From positions 35,633 to 99,632 of the forward strand of contig DF237295.1 of assembly GCA_000708835.1 (NCBI GenBank): DNA of 64,000 nt, given 5' to 3'. Below are positions 45,101 through 57,244 of the stretch, piece by piece. Position 1 is the first letter of the stretch. Each line of letters opens with the position of its first letter. The position numbers were made by a program, and so were the translations under genes. The stretch is from Klebsormidium nitens (taxonomy: Eukaryota; Streptophyta; Klebsormidiophyceae; Klebsormidiales; Klebsormidiaceae). The notes beneath the pieces were generated by a model. That model had not been told where the DNA came from, ran no database searches, and saw nothing but the letters and a program-made list of their open reading frames with translations.

Positions 45101-48100
45101 NNNNNNNNNNNNNNNNNNNNNNNNNNNNNNNNNNNNNNNNNNNNNNNNNNNNNNNNNNNNNNNNNNNNNNNNNNNNNNNNNNNNNNNNNNNNNNNNNNNN
45201 NNNNNNNNNNNNNNNNNNNNNNNNNNNNNNNNNNNNNNNNNNNNNNNNNNNNNNNNNNNNNNNNNNNNNNNNNNNNNNNNNNNNNNNNNNNNNNNNNNNN
45301 NNNNNNNNNNNNNNNNNNNNNNNNNNNNNNNNNNNNNNNNNNNNNNNNNNNNNNNNNNNNNNNNNNNNNNNNNNNNNNNNNNNNNNNNNNNNNNNNNNNN
45401 NNNNNNNNNNNNNNNNNNNNNNNNNNNNNNNNNNNNNNNNNNNNNNNNNNNNNNCAGGTTCGCAATGAGGTGGAAGTCCATCACGTAGCTGCCCACGTTG
45501 TGGTCCTCGGGGAGGGTGTACCTGGCACTCCGAAGAGTGGTGTCAAAAGGAGAAAGCGAAGTGTATCCGCTTACCAGAGTGATATAAAAGAGGATCGCAC
45601 TGCTATAGGCAGGATGGATAGAATGAACGGGCTCCTAATGTATGATCTGCCCCGGGATTGCCCCGCATAATGTCGTTGCATAAGGCGCAACGCTACCAAA
45701 ACGACGCACTCCCCAAAGCTCCTGATGGGATGGAGTGCGCAAAACAGATAAAGCGGTGTAACCGGGAACTTCGTTTTCTAGAAGTAAAGGAGAAGGCAAT
45801 TGAACGTGTGTCCGCGACTTGCGCCCTTGGGCTGACTGGATGCCATGCCTTTAGCAGCAGCAGGCACGTCAGCCAACCACTGGCGGGCAGAAAATCAAAC
45901 ACCTTTTGAGGTAGCCTCTCCAAACGGTGGTCGAACTGTATGCGAATCCTTTCACCCGACTGTATCAGTAGCGCACACCAAAAATGGCGAACTTGTGCAC
46001 ACTTACTCTGCAACGGTTCGCGGCTCCGGGAACGACTGGAACCCAAACTCGCTGACGAAACGGTGACGCCAGCTCCGCTGCACCTCGAAGGGCTTGCCCC
46101 CGTGCCACACGTCCCAGCAGTGCGCGTCCCCCGACCGCGGGTCATTGGCGTCCTGTCGACCCTTGTCGCCGCCGAGGGGGGTGTGCGGGCTAGAGGGCCA
46201 ATACGAGGTGCGGCCGTCGTGTTTCTGCGGAGGTTTTCTGTTGTTAAGGTATGCAAAAAACTCTTGCGGGCTTTGCTTGGCGAGACATTGGCGTTCTGAC
46301 GAACCGCGTCGCCATGGAGGGGTGTGTGCGGGCTAGAGGGCCAATACGAGGTGCGGCCGTCGTGTTTCTGTGGAGTTAAGGTTCGCAGAAGGAACTTACG
46401 GGGCTATTGCTTGGCGAGATGTTGGCGTTCTGACGACCCTCGTAACGAAATCCTTTATAAGCTATCATGTGGCACAAGCTATGTGCAGATCCCTGAGAAT
46501 CCGCATAAAATCCCCATGCCAGACGCGTCGCCCAAGGGGTCTGTGCGGGCTAGAGGACCAATACGAGGTGCGGCCGTCGTGTTTCTGCGGAGAATTTTGC
46601 AATCGAAAAGACAGGGGAAGAGTTTGTTGTAGAAAACAATTTGCCTGTTGAGGCGTTGGCGTTTTCATCGCCGCCCAAGGGGGTGTGCGGGCGAGAGGGC
46701 CGATTCGAGGTACGACCGCCGTATTTCTGCGGGGAATTTTGCAATCGATAAGACAAGAAAAGTCTTTGTTTTAGAAACAAAATCGCTTCGAGAGGCGTTG
46801 GCGTTGTCGTCGTCGCCCAGGGATCGTGCGGGTTAGAGGGCCAGTACGCGGTTCGGCCGCCGTGTTTCTGCGGAGATATTGTAGGTTTGAAAAGGTTCGT
46901 AGATGTTTGTGTGGGCTTTGCTTGGCGAGAACGTTGTCGTATTAAGGCTTCATCGTCACTTAGAAGGTGTGCGGGCTAGACGGCCAGTACGTGGCAACCG
47001 TCGTGTTTCTGCAGGCAGAAAACTGAGGGTAATTGGATACGAAGAGCGTTCAAACAGGTGTTCTTGTGAGCATGTTGACTTTCGATACGATGAATACGAA
47101 AAGCGTTCAAACAGTGTTCTTGTGAGCGTGTTGACTGTCGAGACGATGGCGTTACAGCGACCCGCGTCGTTCCGGAGAGGGGTGTGCAGGCTAGAGGGCC
47201 AGTGAGCAGTGCAGCCGTCGTGCTTCTGTAAGGCGTTCCCAAGGCTGGTTGAAAGCTAGTCGAAGCCTTGGCACACTTTTCATTTGCAGGGTGTAAGACC
47301 AGCTCTAAGCCTACGGAACCCTTTTCAAACGACCGGAGCGCCCGCATATCCCTTCAGCGTTCCTGCTTGGAGTCACTCCGTTTCTAGCCGCACCAACAAG
47401 GTACGCCCTACGATTCTGCGACTTCTGAGAAAGTCTTCTCGAACCCTTGATTCCTGCTTCCCCATCTCAGCCCTCGATTTCGTCTCACCTCAACCACGTC
47501 TTTCAGCAGCACGTCGAACAGATGCTTGTACTGATCCCAGGGCATCGTCGTAGCCGTCCACGTGTCACCCACATAGCCCTGCTCCAGCTCGTTGTTGCCG
47601 CACCACAGCGCCAGGCATGCGTGGTGGCGCAGCGCGCGCACTGCCTCGATCGCCTCCTCTTCGCAGTTGGCGAGCCATGCGCGGTCGTGAACCGGGTACG
47701 TGCTGCAGGGATGTAGGAAGATCTAGCAATTGAATTCGAACATCGTTCACTTTTACTGCTGCGGTCTCTCACTGTAGCCTACTCAATTCTTTTTTCTAGT
47801 GGTGCGCAGGTAGCCGAAGGGACTTTTTGCAGGCTGGAACGTTTCATGGCCCTTCCTCAAGGCCTACACAGCAAGATGACTATCTGTGTGGATCAACAAT
47901 CATGGTGGTGAACGCTTTCTCAGACTCAACCAACCGAAAGCTCTGACGTTTGTAAGTCCTTCACAACGCGTTTGGATTCTCAATACAGAAGATAGAGAGT
48001 AAACGAGACACTCCGAAAGTCACCAGCCCAAACGAGGCTACATATTTCTGAACAGTTCGAAACTGGCGAAGCTGACGGGAAACCCACTCCATGTTCTCTG

Positions 48101-51100
48101 AATGACTAAGTGTGTTGTCGCTCTTACCGAAAGAAGACTTGCATCATGTCACGAGCAAGAGAGCATTCGCCAAGCAAGCCTACCTGCATGCGTAGACGAA
48201 CTCCTGCCACACTAGAATCCCCAGCTCGTCACATGCGTCGTAGAACTCGGGGTGCTCGTACAAGCCGCCGCCCCAGGCGCGGATCATGTTCATGCCGACG
48301 TCAGCCGCAGACTGCAGATCAGCAGCGACAACATTTACAACTACGTCCAACGTCTTTTCAAAGGGTTCCGAGGCACCAAAGAGGCACCTTCTTTCCAGCT
48401 CGAAGGCACACCATTCCGCCCGTAGATTCGTCATCTGGAAAATGGGTTTAACATGGATCTAAAGCTAGCTTTCACGGGATGCAAACATGGAATTATTCTG
48501 CAACCCAGCCTCTCAAACACGTTCTGGTCGTGTCGCCTCACCTGTAAAAGGGCCCGGTATTTCTCTGGAGTCAGCCTTGGGAGGTAGATATCGGCGGGGA
48601 TCCAGTTTGCTCCCTTGGCGAAGATCTTCACCCCATTTATCTCAAACCCGAACGACTCGCCCCACTCGTCCTTCTCCCGGACCAGCTTAAGCGTCCTTAA
48701 CCCGACTCGCTTCTGGCAGCGACTAAGGATTTCGGACGTGGCCTTGCTGACCAGGGACACGGTAACCCGGTACAGGGTTTGACCTAGCCCGGTCCCATTC
48801 GGCCACCATAGCTCTGGCTTCTCAAGGTCAACTTCCAGCCGCCCGTTTGACTTTTTCACGTGTTTGGGGGTCATTTGTTCGAGCGCCTCTCCCTTATATG
48901 GACCAGATGCCGACGCCTCTTCGGAGGCCCCTTTGTTTCCTTCTCCAGCGAGGCTGCTGACATCATCAACTGCGCCGTAACTTTCTGTGCTTTGCTGGCT
49001 AGTATTTGCCCTGAGAGACTTAGGCAAAACGGCGTCCAGCTCGAACTCGTCAGCCAGAACTTTCACACCGCTGCCGTCCCGCATCAGGCGCTCTATCTGC
49101 ACAGCCAGCTTGGTGTCATCCAGGGCCTTTTCACACAGGCTTCCGAGCTCCACCTCTATGCAGATGGGAACGGACGCCGGGGGGCTGTAAGTTGTCGTCC
49201 CTGTGTCAGGGTCCATTCGCACCGCTACCTCCGTGATCTCGGGGTGAGTGATGTGAATGCTCTCCAGCCAGGCCGTCTTGAAGCCGTGGAGTTTGATGGG
49301 GCGCCAGATGCCAAAGGTTGGTGCGGCACAGCCCCAATCCCAGCCGTAACTGCGAACACCAAACTTCTTGAAGACTTCATCGGACAGCAGGGACATGTAG
49401 ACGGGAGTTGCTGGCTGGCCCAACGTGCTGTTTCAGATTGTACACCTAGCCAGCGAAATTCACATGCTCGCGCAAAGTCTTGCTGTTTTATCTACTTGCT
49501 AAGCAGCAGCATCTTTTGGGAATGCAAGTACAAGAGGCACAAAGAGCCTGGCTGTCGACCTTGACAAGACTTTGCTCCACAGATTTACATTGCCTCTCTG
49601 CCAGTCAAGTCTGAGAAGGTCAATGACGCAATGGACCGCACTTGTCACCAGAAGGGACCACAGAAAAACAACAGATGCTCAGAGTCCTGCGACTATTCTC
49701 AAGGTCACAAATCCATGTCATGTGAAACCAATCAAAGCGCCTCAGCTGTGTATACACACATGCATACAAGAGCTTGCCAAGAGAGCACGCACTATCATTG
49801 CACATGGATGTAGCTGAATCTGGCAGTAACAACTACACTAAGGTTCGAGTCTACTGACCTTGCAGGTTCTTTCCTGATCCAGCCTGCACCCCTATACTCC
49901 TCTCTGTTCGCGTTGCTGGCAATCAGCGCCTTTTCCTTCTGCTTCTCAGCCATGAATGGAACTGTTGATCTGAAGGTCACTTGAATGCGATTGTTCTTGG
50001 AAGAGCCACCTTCTTCAGGATTTAGCAAGTGCTTGACATCAGCTGTCCAAGTTCGGAACATGTTGTCGGCAGAGATCACTGGACGGCCGTTGACTAGGAC
50101 GGTGGCCAGGGTGTCCAGACCTTTGCAACTCAGGATCACCTGCAATTGCAAAATGGTAGAGAAAAGACTTTTAGACAAGACTGCCGCTGATGTTGGAAGC
50201 ACTTCTGTGTTCATTTTGAGCTGCGGTTGAGAGAGTGAGAAAAGCGGCTGAACGGGTAAAGGCTGAAAAGGTGGCTCTCATTCAACCCTCAGCTTCAGCT
50301 GGAAAATCATGATACGCTCAACCAATGCTTTCTGAGGCTTGAGTGGACCCAATAGCAATCATAATCTCAACCATCTTATATTGGGCTGACTGAGCCCTTG
50401 GTTGGCAAAATTGTGAACAGCCAGACACCAAAGTGAGGGGAGGAAGGGGGAGTGCACAAGGTGGGTGTGCAAACTTCCAAGCAGCCATTGTGAAGAAGGA
50501 CACTGCAGCTAATCCTTGTCAAACAGAAACTTCAGCTTGCGCTTTCTTTCCAACGTCCTTTCCAGATTATGCAACAGAATGGAAGATTTCTCGTCTTCTC
50601 TCTGTAGGCCTTGTACCTGCCTCCTTGCATGTCTTTATGTGTTGCAATAGGTGAAGGAAATCACTTTCTCAACAACTTGTTGGCTGATGACCAATTGCGC
50701 CTAAAGTGTTACTCTATGTAAGACTGGTGCACGTACTTCAATTATTGGCACCAGAGGTCAGTTCACCAATCACCAATTTTACAGCTTCTGGACAAAAAAA
50801 TTCATCAATCTGTTAATACTCATCAGGAACAGCCAACATCAAGCAGCCATGGAAAAAGGGCACCATGCAACACAAGGAATGTCCTTTGTTGTTCCCGTTT
50901 CCTTGGACTTCAGTAAATTAATCAAATTCTTTTTCATCTGCAAGATTCTCAGGCCTAATGTAGTGTCCAGTGCCTCCTGAGTCTTGGCGCTTGGCACCAC
51001 CACAAACAAAAGTGGTCACGTATCACAGCCTAACAGACACCCACATTTTGACAATCTGTTTCACAATTCACCTTGTCGCACGCCAGTAAGCCCGCGTCCA

Positions 51101-51335
51101 CGTCAAACTCTCGCCTGTACTCCCAGTCACACTCAGCCACCCAATACAGCGTCGTCTCATTGTCTCTCCACTTGACATCCTTAATCAGTCCTGCGTTCTG
51201 CAAGTCCAGATGCACGCACCCTGGAACCACTGCAGGTATGCTACTTGGCAGCTGGACATTGAAGGAGGCGACGGGGCTGGTGCAATGGAACGTCCAGGCA
51301 GTGCCGCCAAGGTCCATCTCCAATGCAGTGGCCAT
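42151..51335 (-). CDS. GH2 beta-mannosidase, 10 exons
   Basis: Minus-strand exons: 51335-51072, 50139-49859, 49349-48542, 48311-48184, 47702-47489, 46224-46007, 44840-44615, 44096-43897, 43322-43090, 42559-42151. About 993 residues. The fold order is that of GH2 beta-mannosidases: an N-terminal jelly roll ([33 protein letters not shown]), [26 protein letters not shown] and VWQEF. The acid/base is the Glu of ALWCGNNE. The nucleophile is the Glu of [24 protein letters not shown] and C-terminal beta domains follow. The enzyme removes terminal beta-mannose from oligosaccharides, typically in the vacuole or lysosome. Exon 3 has an acidic, low-complexity insert of about 60 residues. Phases close throughout except between exons 7 and 8, where one base is unaccounted for, so that donor or a small exon is unresolved. 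An upstream in-frame ATG at 51536 would add 67 residues. Confidence 0.95.
43733..43797 (-). repeat. Downstream copy of an internal part of beta-mannosidase exon 8
   Basis: In the intron after exon 8 the minus strand reads [19 protein letters not shown], a diverged copy of exon 8's [20 protein letters not shown]. It lacks the donor end and runs into a stop. Confidence 0.75.
44856..45454. other. Assembly gap (599 N)
   Basis: Undetermined bases inside beta-mannosidase intron 6. Near-identical copies of the exon 7 start flank the gap, so unresolved repeats are a likely cause. Confidence 1.
45455..45535 (-). repeat. Copy of the beta-mannosidase exon 7 acceptor and start
   Basis: Across the gap from exon 7 (44840-44615) the minus strand repeats agtgccag followed by [20 protein letters not shown], against [20 protein letters not shown] in the real exon. 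The copy is nearly identical over about 60 bp, then diverges. Confidence 0.9.
46225..47232 (-). repeat. Array of six pseudo-acceptor copies of beta-mannosidase exon 6
   Basis: The true exon 6 starts at 46224 ([20 protein letters not shown]). Copies of its acceptor and start lie at 46367, 46584, 46726, 46867, 47008 and 47225. Spacings are 143, 217, 142, 141, 141 and 217 bp. All six keep AG followed by an aa(a/g) codon. Five remain in frame for at least 15 codons: [77 protein letters not shown] and [18 protein letters not shown]. The copy at 47008 has a frameshift. Confidence 0.93.
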
Positions 51336-51996
51336 TGGGCATCTGAGCTGTGCGGGGTTTTCAGCCGCTGGACTTGCTGAATGCAAGCGGAGACACCAGC
51401 ATTTGAAAGGTCTTTCAGGATATTGTACTGCTCTGAGTCTACCTGGAACCACCTGCACTGCGTTGCAAAGGTGCGCCAGGAAATACCTAGAAGCAGCATA
51501 GCAAGCCAATTGACAGATTGAAGCAGAGCTGCGCATATTTACCGCGTTCTATGCTTGACCGACGCGCGCACACTTGCAGCGACGGCCGCCATTCTACGCC
51601 ACGGCCGCGCGACGCTTTTGAGGTTTGTGACGTCACGTTAAAGCATCACATAACGACACTTGGCAGAGCTCCACGATGTCACGGTCCGAACCCCCAAAAC
51701 CCTCTCTTTGAGAATCTAGTCACTGCCGAAGCGGCGCGCTTGTCGCGCAGGCTTAAAGTTTGCAAAGAATTTTCACGCATCTGCAAGAATGATGTCCTGC
51801 TATCCCGCAATCTACAAACTACAAAGATTTTGGTCATCACCATGTTTGACAGTACGACAGCCTCTTGTCAACGATACGAAGAGCCGTCTTCTGCACACAA
51901 TATGGGCGCGCGCTGAATATCATCAATGATTCAAGTATTCCTTTTATTTGATTGAACCGTGGACTCAGGGAGCTTCTTGAGAGCTAGAAAATTCGC
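51336..51996. promoter_or_regulatory. Divergent promoter region of beta-mannosidase and the 51997 gene
   Basis: About 660 bp separates two divergent start codons, so both promoters must lie here or in the 5' UTRs. An in-frame upstream ATG of the mannosidase at 51536 shortens it if used. No specific element was identified. Confidence 0.45.
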
Positions 51997-53871
51997 ATGG
52001 CTTCTTCAGCTGGGATGGCCGCCCCTTCGTCGAGCCTGAGTGCAGGCCAAGAAACGACGCCATCTGGCAATGAAACTCGAGAGGAGTTGTTTAGATCTGA
52101 GAAGCAAAAGGTGCGGTTTCTGCACCTGAAGACGAGGGTTTTGATCTGCAGATATGGAGCCGCTTGTCCTGTTGAAGTTCTATTTTCATATGTGCACACT
52201 CGCTTGCTGAACTCATTTTGGTCTATTGCCTAGCCTCTTTTGAATCTTGACTGAATGACTTTCAAAAGATGCAGGGCTGTATTTGTGTGCTCATGTTCTC
52301 ACCGTCTTCCCTTCAAGATGGCAGTATCCTTTTTCGAAAGCGATGTCCGTTACAATACATACAGTCTTTCAAAGCATACATTGATTCTTGCCGGCTGCGT
52401 TGCCAGGGTGTTGCTGAGGCCAGGGTTGCCTTTTATCAGCATGTGGTACATGTGGACTATTGTCATGAAGCGTATGTGGAAATGTTGTAAAAGGCTGGTA
52501 GGATTCAGTAGTTCGTCCTGTGACTGAAACCCTGTTCTCCGCAGCACATACCATACCCTAAAATGGAATTGTATCAGATTATGTTGCTTGGATTGCTTAG
52601 TGGTATGGGCAGCCTGTCTGCAGTCGGGTCTGGCGTAAGGCCTAGAAGAAGGGGCTGACTCATCGGGCGAGATGATGCACCATCTTTGCAGTGGAAGGTT
52701 CTTCTTGGTGACCTCTCCGGTCGTGGACACAAGTATCGACCAAGTTGGATTTTGTACCTCTACTTCCATCTTTTGCTGCCTTCTGGAGTTGATGTGTAGC
52801 TGAAGCTCTCAAGCACACCAAATGGTTTTCTGTTGCAGGCCAGCATCTTCTTGTCGGATAAGAGGTCCGAGTACTTAAGACAGTTGAAGGCACTGGTTGC
52901 GGATCCCGGGAATCGTGACTCGTACGAGAAGATTACGGTCGGTCACTTGTACTGATAAACGCATAAGGCAGTTATGCAGAAGCTGCTGCTTGAGGAACGT
53001 GCAGTGTTTTGTGAGGGCCCTTCCAAAGTTCTGGATCTCAGGGGTGAGCTTTCCATCTGATTTTGTCATAAGTCATGTTGAAAAAAGCTTGTCTGTCCAC
53101 TGTTTCAATGCTGCGACACTTGCTTTTATGAAAACTTTCCTGGAGAATAATACTTGATCCTTTTTGTTTATGTGCAGCACTTCTACAGGCTGATTGAGGA
53201 GCTGGCATGGGTGGACCAGGATCAGGCATTTGACATTTATATGAAGTGGTGTCTGCAGAATCCAAATATCCGTCAGCAGAAGCTTGTGAGTTTCTCAGGA
53301 TTAAACTTGACGCTTCTGTGCACCCACTGGTATACCTCGTATCACCCCTCGGGTAGCATCAAATGCTGAAGACTGCTTCCTTGCCTAAGACTGTGCCTTG
53401 TCTGGTGCCACTGGCTCTGAAGCTTGGACGCTGTTTCTGTAGCACTTTACGCATTCCCCTTCTTCTTACTTCGTCTTGGCTGGGTTTCCACTGCTATGTA
53501 ACGCTTCCTGTTCAGCCGCCTGTGGAGAAGCTCAAGCACAACTTCGGCGAGGTGGTGGAACGTGTGCGGAAAAGGAACCAACCGCTTGAGTGGCCTGAGC
53601 GAATGGTGAGTTGATGCCTAGAGGAGCCCTACAAATTTCAGGCGGCTTCTTATGCACGGGCAGATTGTTTGCATCCTCGGTAGATAAGCAGACCTTTGGA
53701 CTTTGATAAACTGTTTACGGTTGGGCTTATGTAACTTGAACTTCCCTTGACACAGGAATGAAAGCAAGCTGCCAAGGTCTCCTGGAGCAACTATCTTAAA
53801 TGCATCTATTTGCGGAATGCTTGCAGGTTGGCCTCACACCTAAGGCAGTAATTTTTCCCGATTGCTGCTAG
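51997..53871 (+). CDS. Conserved-looking protein of unknown function, about 8 exons
   Basis: Exons with coding character: 51997-52110, 52365-about 52475, 52545-52634, 52839-52937, 52968-53043, 53178-53285, 53516-53605 and 53827-53871 (stop). They read LFRSEKQK, then SFKAYIDSCRLRCQGVAEAR and YQHVVHVDYCHEAY, HIPYPKMELYQIMLLGLL, SIFLSDKRSEYLRQLKALVA, AVMQKLLLEERAVF, HFYRLIEELAWVDQDQAFDI and KWCLQNPN, KHNFGEVVERVRKRNQPLEW, and VGLTPKAVIFPD. The product looks soluble, helical and rich in charged residues. I do not recognise the family. The junctions after 52475 and 53043 do not both close in phase, so those ends are approximate. An alternative last exon at 54301-54395 (WYNDLPRGSPVLVFYYNPTV...) also looks coding. 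It is divergent to beta-mannosidase. Confidence 0.6.
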
Positions 53872-56630
53872 ATGTCTGTCTTCATCACATATCATTTTAA
53901 GCTATGGGGACCGGGGACGTTAGATTGCAGCCTACTAGCCGAGAATCTCCGTTTGTGTTGCAGTTGGACGTTATAGTCTGGCTATCAGGGGTTCCAAGGA
54001 GGAGCCAATACGAGTTTCCTTGTGGAAGTCAGGACTTGTCTTGCCTTGCTCATTCGGTTCAAATGAGTCTGCACGTTTGGGTTTCGTCACCTCTTACTTG
54101 ATGAGGGTCCCTCCAAATGATTGAGCAAGCAACCATTCCTTTGATGTATGTGGCTGAATAGCTGATGTTTAGAGTTGAGTGTTTCCCGGATACTTGAAAA
54201 CGGTGGCAACCAGTCTTTGCAGATTCAGGGCTTCGTGTATTGACCATAATATGTATGAGTTAAAAGTTGCAACTTAGCTATGTATCCCGTCATATACGCA
54301 GCGTGGTACAATGATTTACCTCGCGGCAGCCCAGTTCTTGTCTTCTACTACAATCCAACAGTTGAAGCAATTTATGACTTGCAAAAACCATCGTAGTCGG
54401 AATTTGACAAGGTTAAGCAAATTGTTTCAAGCCCATATGGCATTCTCGGGCCAGCCAAGTGACTCAAAAAATACGCCAGGTGCGCTTACTAGTGACAAAG
54501 AGACACATCCTCAAGTAGTAACTCAGAAGACCTTCTTCTCTTAGCTTGGATACTTTTTCATCCATCGTGGTTGGTCATCTTTGAAGCTGTTTGACACATC
54601 CGAGCCGTGATTCGTCGAAGTTTGTACGTTTCTCTAAAGTCACTGGCGTGCTGCATACAGTTTGAAGGTCACTATCGATCCCAGGGCATGTTTACTGACA
54701 GTTCGCACTAAATCAAACTCTTTCTAGCCAGCTTTGTCCGACTCTTTGCCCACATCATGTGCTTCACGAATGACAGGGCTTTCAAAGTACATCAGTCTGC
54801 GCCGTTAAAGTTGCCATTATGTTCCGAGCATGTTCCTGATCTTGCGTAGTGATCTACCGCCTTCCTTGTCGACGATCTGACCATCGGATGGTTTAAGATT
54901 AAAAGCATGCTCGGTGCATTCGAAACCCGATGGCAAGTTTGCCAGTGAGCAAAGAGCTGGAGCTGTACCACCCAAGCAGCATCTCAGAAGCTTTTGTTCG
55001 AAACACGGTACATAATAGCGAGGCGTACCGAACACTGAAGAGGAGAGGATGACTTTTTGCAGCCATCTCGCCGTCTGTGATCGTACCGTTGGCTTCGTTG
55101 TTCGCCGGCGACCTGACTCCGCTCTTCCCCCCTGTTACTCCTAACGCAGCGAGTTCAAAGCTCCGTGACGTACCGTCAAGGTGACGTTATCATGGCAATC
55201 GGTACTTGAGTTTTTGGAGCAGCCTTCCCAGCTGTCGGCGTAGCAACTTCCCCTCGTGATTTAGCCTGCTGGTCGTCGAACACAACCGCGACTCATGTGG
55301 TCGGCGGGTTCAAAACTGGCCGCCGACACCCTCTGAGGAATTTGAAGCACTTTTTGGATTTCTGAGCTTAGGCTAGTTTTTCTGCGCTACTGTAGTTAGA
55401 GCACCTGAGGGCAGAGTTTTTCAGCTCAGACTTTGAAAGCTGAGATTAGCACATGTATATTGAAAGGCTGGTTTTAAGATCGTTCGTTACGGTGGTACTT
55501 CAAAGATCGTTACAGATTTTTCCTTTCGTTTTCCCTTGGTGCTAAACCCAACGGTCTCTGGCCGCCAAGTCGGCGAGGCACCAATACCATAAACCGAGGC
55601 CCCAATCCAGACATTGTTCTAGCACGTAGATGTTTGGAAACATGCAGGACGTTCAACTGATATCTTCAAAGATTTCAAGTTCGTCCGAGCGGGTCATCAT
55701 CTTGAACCCGTACAGGGGACTGGAACCCGGAAGTTCTAGCAACGAGAACACTTGGAAAAAGCGGTCGTTGCAGCAATTTAGTGACTTTAATTTGACGACA
55801 AAATTCTAAACAGAAATAGAGTCAAAATCGTGGGATTTGAACAGGAGCAATCGACCAGTTGGGACGGCGGGATGGCAGGAACGGATCGGTTTTCAAAGAG
55901 CTAGCGAGTGACGGCAAAATGGTAATAACTAAGAACGTCCGTAAGATTACCGACACCTGAGTTTCTCTTCAATTAACAGAAGATACCAAGTGCACGGGAA
56001 AGAAGCGACTAAGACCCGCTCCAACGCCGTTCCAATACGAGCGCACGTCTCAACTCAAAAAAAACGTCCAGTTTAGCGTTCCAACCGGCTGTTTTCAAGT
56101 TGCACCCGAGCGTAGCACGAAAGGCCCCGCAAGCAATCGCCATCTATCGTAGATTAACAGGACCAGGGGAGCGATCACGGCGTCTCTTTCTATGGCTAAT
56201 GGTGGTCGGACATCAGCGGACAACGTTGTAGTTGACTGCGCATCACGACATTGATTATGCTCGCTAGAACCCTGAGCAAGCTTTTGCGATTCAGGCGCGA
56301 ATTGATTCAACTTCGAAGACAGACGCGTCGATTATAATCGTTCCTTCTCAGAAGCCGGCGAATTCTACGGGACGGTATTGCAGATCTTAGTCACCAAAAG
56401 CTAGCGCCAACCAGTTTGCGAACCTGACCTACGCCTCTTGAACTCCCACCTAGTGATACCCTCTCTGCAACACGTCGCTTCACTTCTACCGGAAGACGGC
56501 GTCCCTCTTGCTACAGATTTTCGTATTGCAGCTTTTATCCAATCGTCCCTTGATCCCTTCCTACCGGACAGACTCGACATGCGTCTAATGTGACTAGGCT
56601 CGATCATCTCTCTTTCTACCGGGCACTCGT
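53872..56630. other. Intergenic stretch, possible alternative 3' exon near its left end
   Basis: At 54301-54395 a segment after an acceptor reads WYNDLPRGSPVLVFYYNPTV then EAIYDLQKPS and a stop. It may be a terminal exon of the preceding gene. The remaining 2.2 kb holds no supported gene, RNA or repeat. Confidence 0.4.
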
Positions 56631-57244
56631 TCAGTGCGTCCACGCTACCAACAACGACCCAGCCGTCGCAACCAGAATCGTGACCACGAAGTTCACCGTC
56701 ACCTGTGACGACAGCAAAAGGAATCAATCTCAGTTTGTTCACAAGACAAAACGACCGTATCTTGCGTTCTGAGATCACTGACGTTATCGAAAACTTGACG
56801 GACGGCTCATTTTGTAGGAAGCCCCAAGTTTCGGCTGCCGTTTCGGATGCAAAGTATGCCAGCCTGCAGCAAACACTCGAAACTGATATCCTCTAAAATC
56901 AAAAACATAACACGCAGCGAGAGGATACGGGTACCTCCGACAAAAAAGCAAACGGGATTCCACACAAAACCCATCTTCCCAACAGATTGCCCACTTACCT
57001 GCTCCAGCAAGCTCGCGTCCGCCGTGTACTTCTCCCGGGGCACGTCCACCGCCTCGTTCGGGCCAAGCGGCAGACTCACGCAGCCGCCCCAGCCGCAGCC
57101 CGGGGCGCGTCCCCCGGGCGGTTGCGCCAGGTGCGCGGATCGCGCGGCCGCGATGAAGCAGAAGAACAGGTGGCAGGCTGCCAGCACCACCGCTGACGTC
57201 ATGACGGCCATGTCCCGGGCGGCGGCCCAGCTGAACGGGGCCAT
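56631..57244 (-). CDS. Small two-transmembrane protein, two exons
   Basis: Exon 1 is 57244-56999 and exon 2 is 56702-56631 on the minus strand. The junction is phase 0 with donor gtaagt and acceptor tcacag, giving 105 residues. It starts MAPFSWAAARD, then a hydrophobic segment (VMTSAVVLAACHLFFCFIAA). A loop of about 45 residues rich in Gly/Pro with two cysteines follows, then VDVPREKYTADASLLEQ and a second TM segment (VNFVVTILVATAGSLLVAW) at the C-terminus. The topology resembles small ER membrane subunits such as OST5/TMEM258 or EMC5, but no family motif is decisive. The very GC-rich first exon is typical of strong 5' coding exons here. Confidence 0.55.

Noticed and set aside
44630-45670. 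Long open frames across the N gap
   Set aside because: The frame is open only because N is not a stop. The flanks are antisense to beta-mannosidase exon 7 and its copy.
46225-47232. CRISPR-like regular repeats
   Set aside because: Unit length, divergence, coding content and eukaryotic context are those of exon-edge duplications, not direct repeats with unique spacers.
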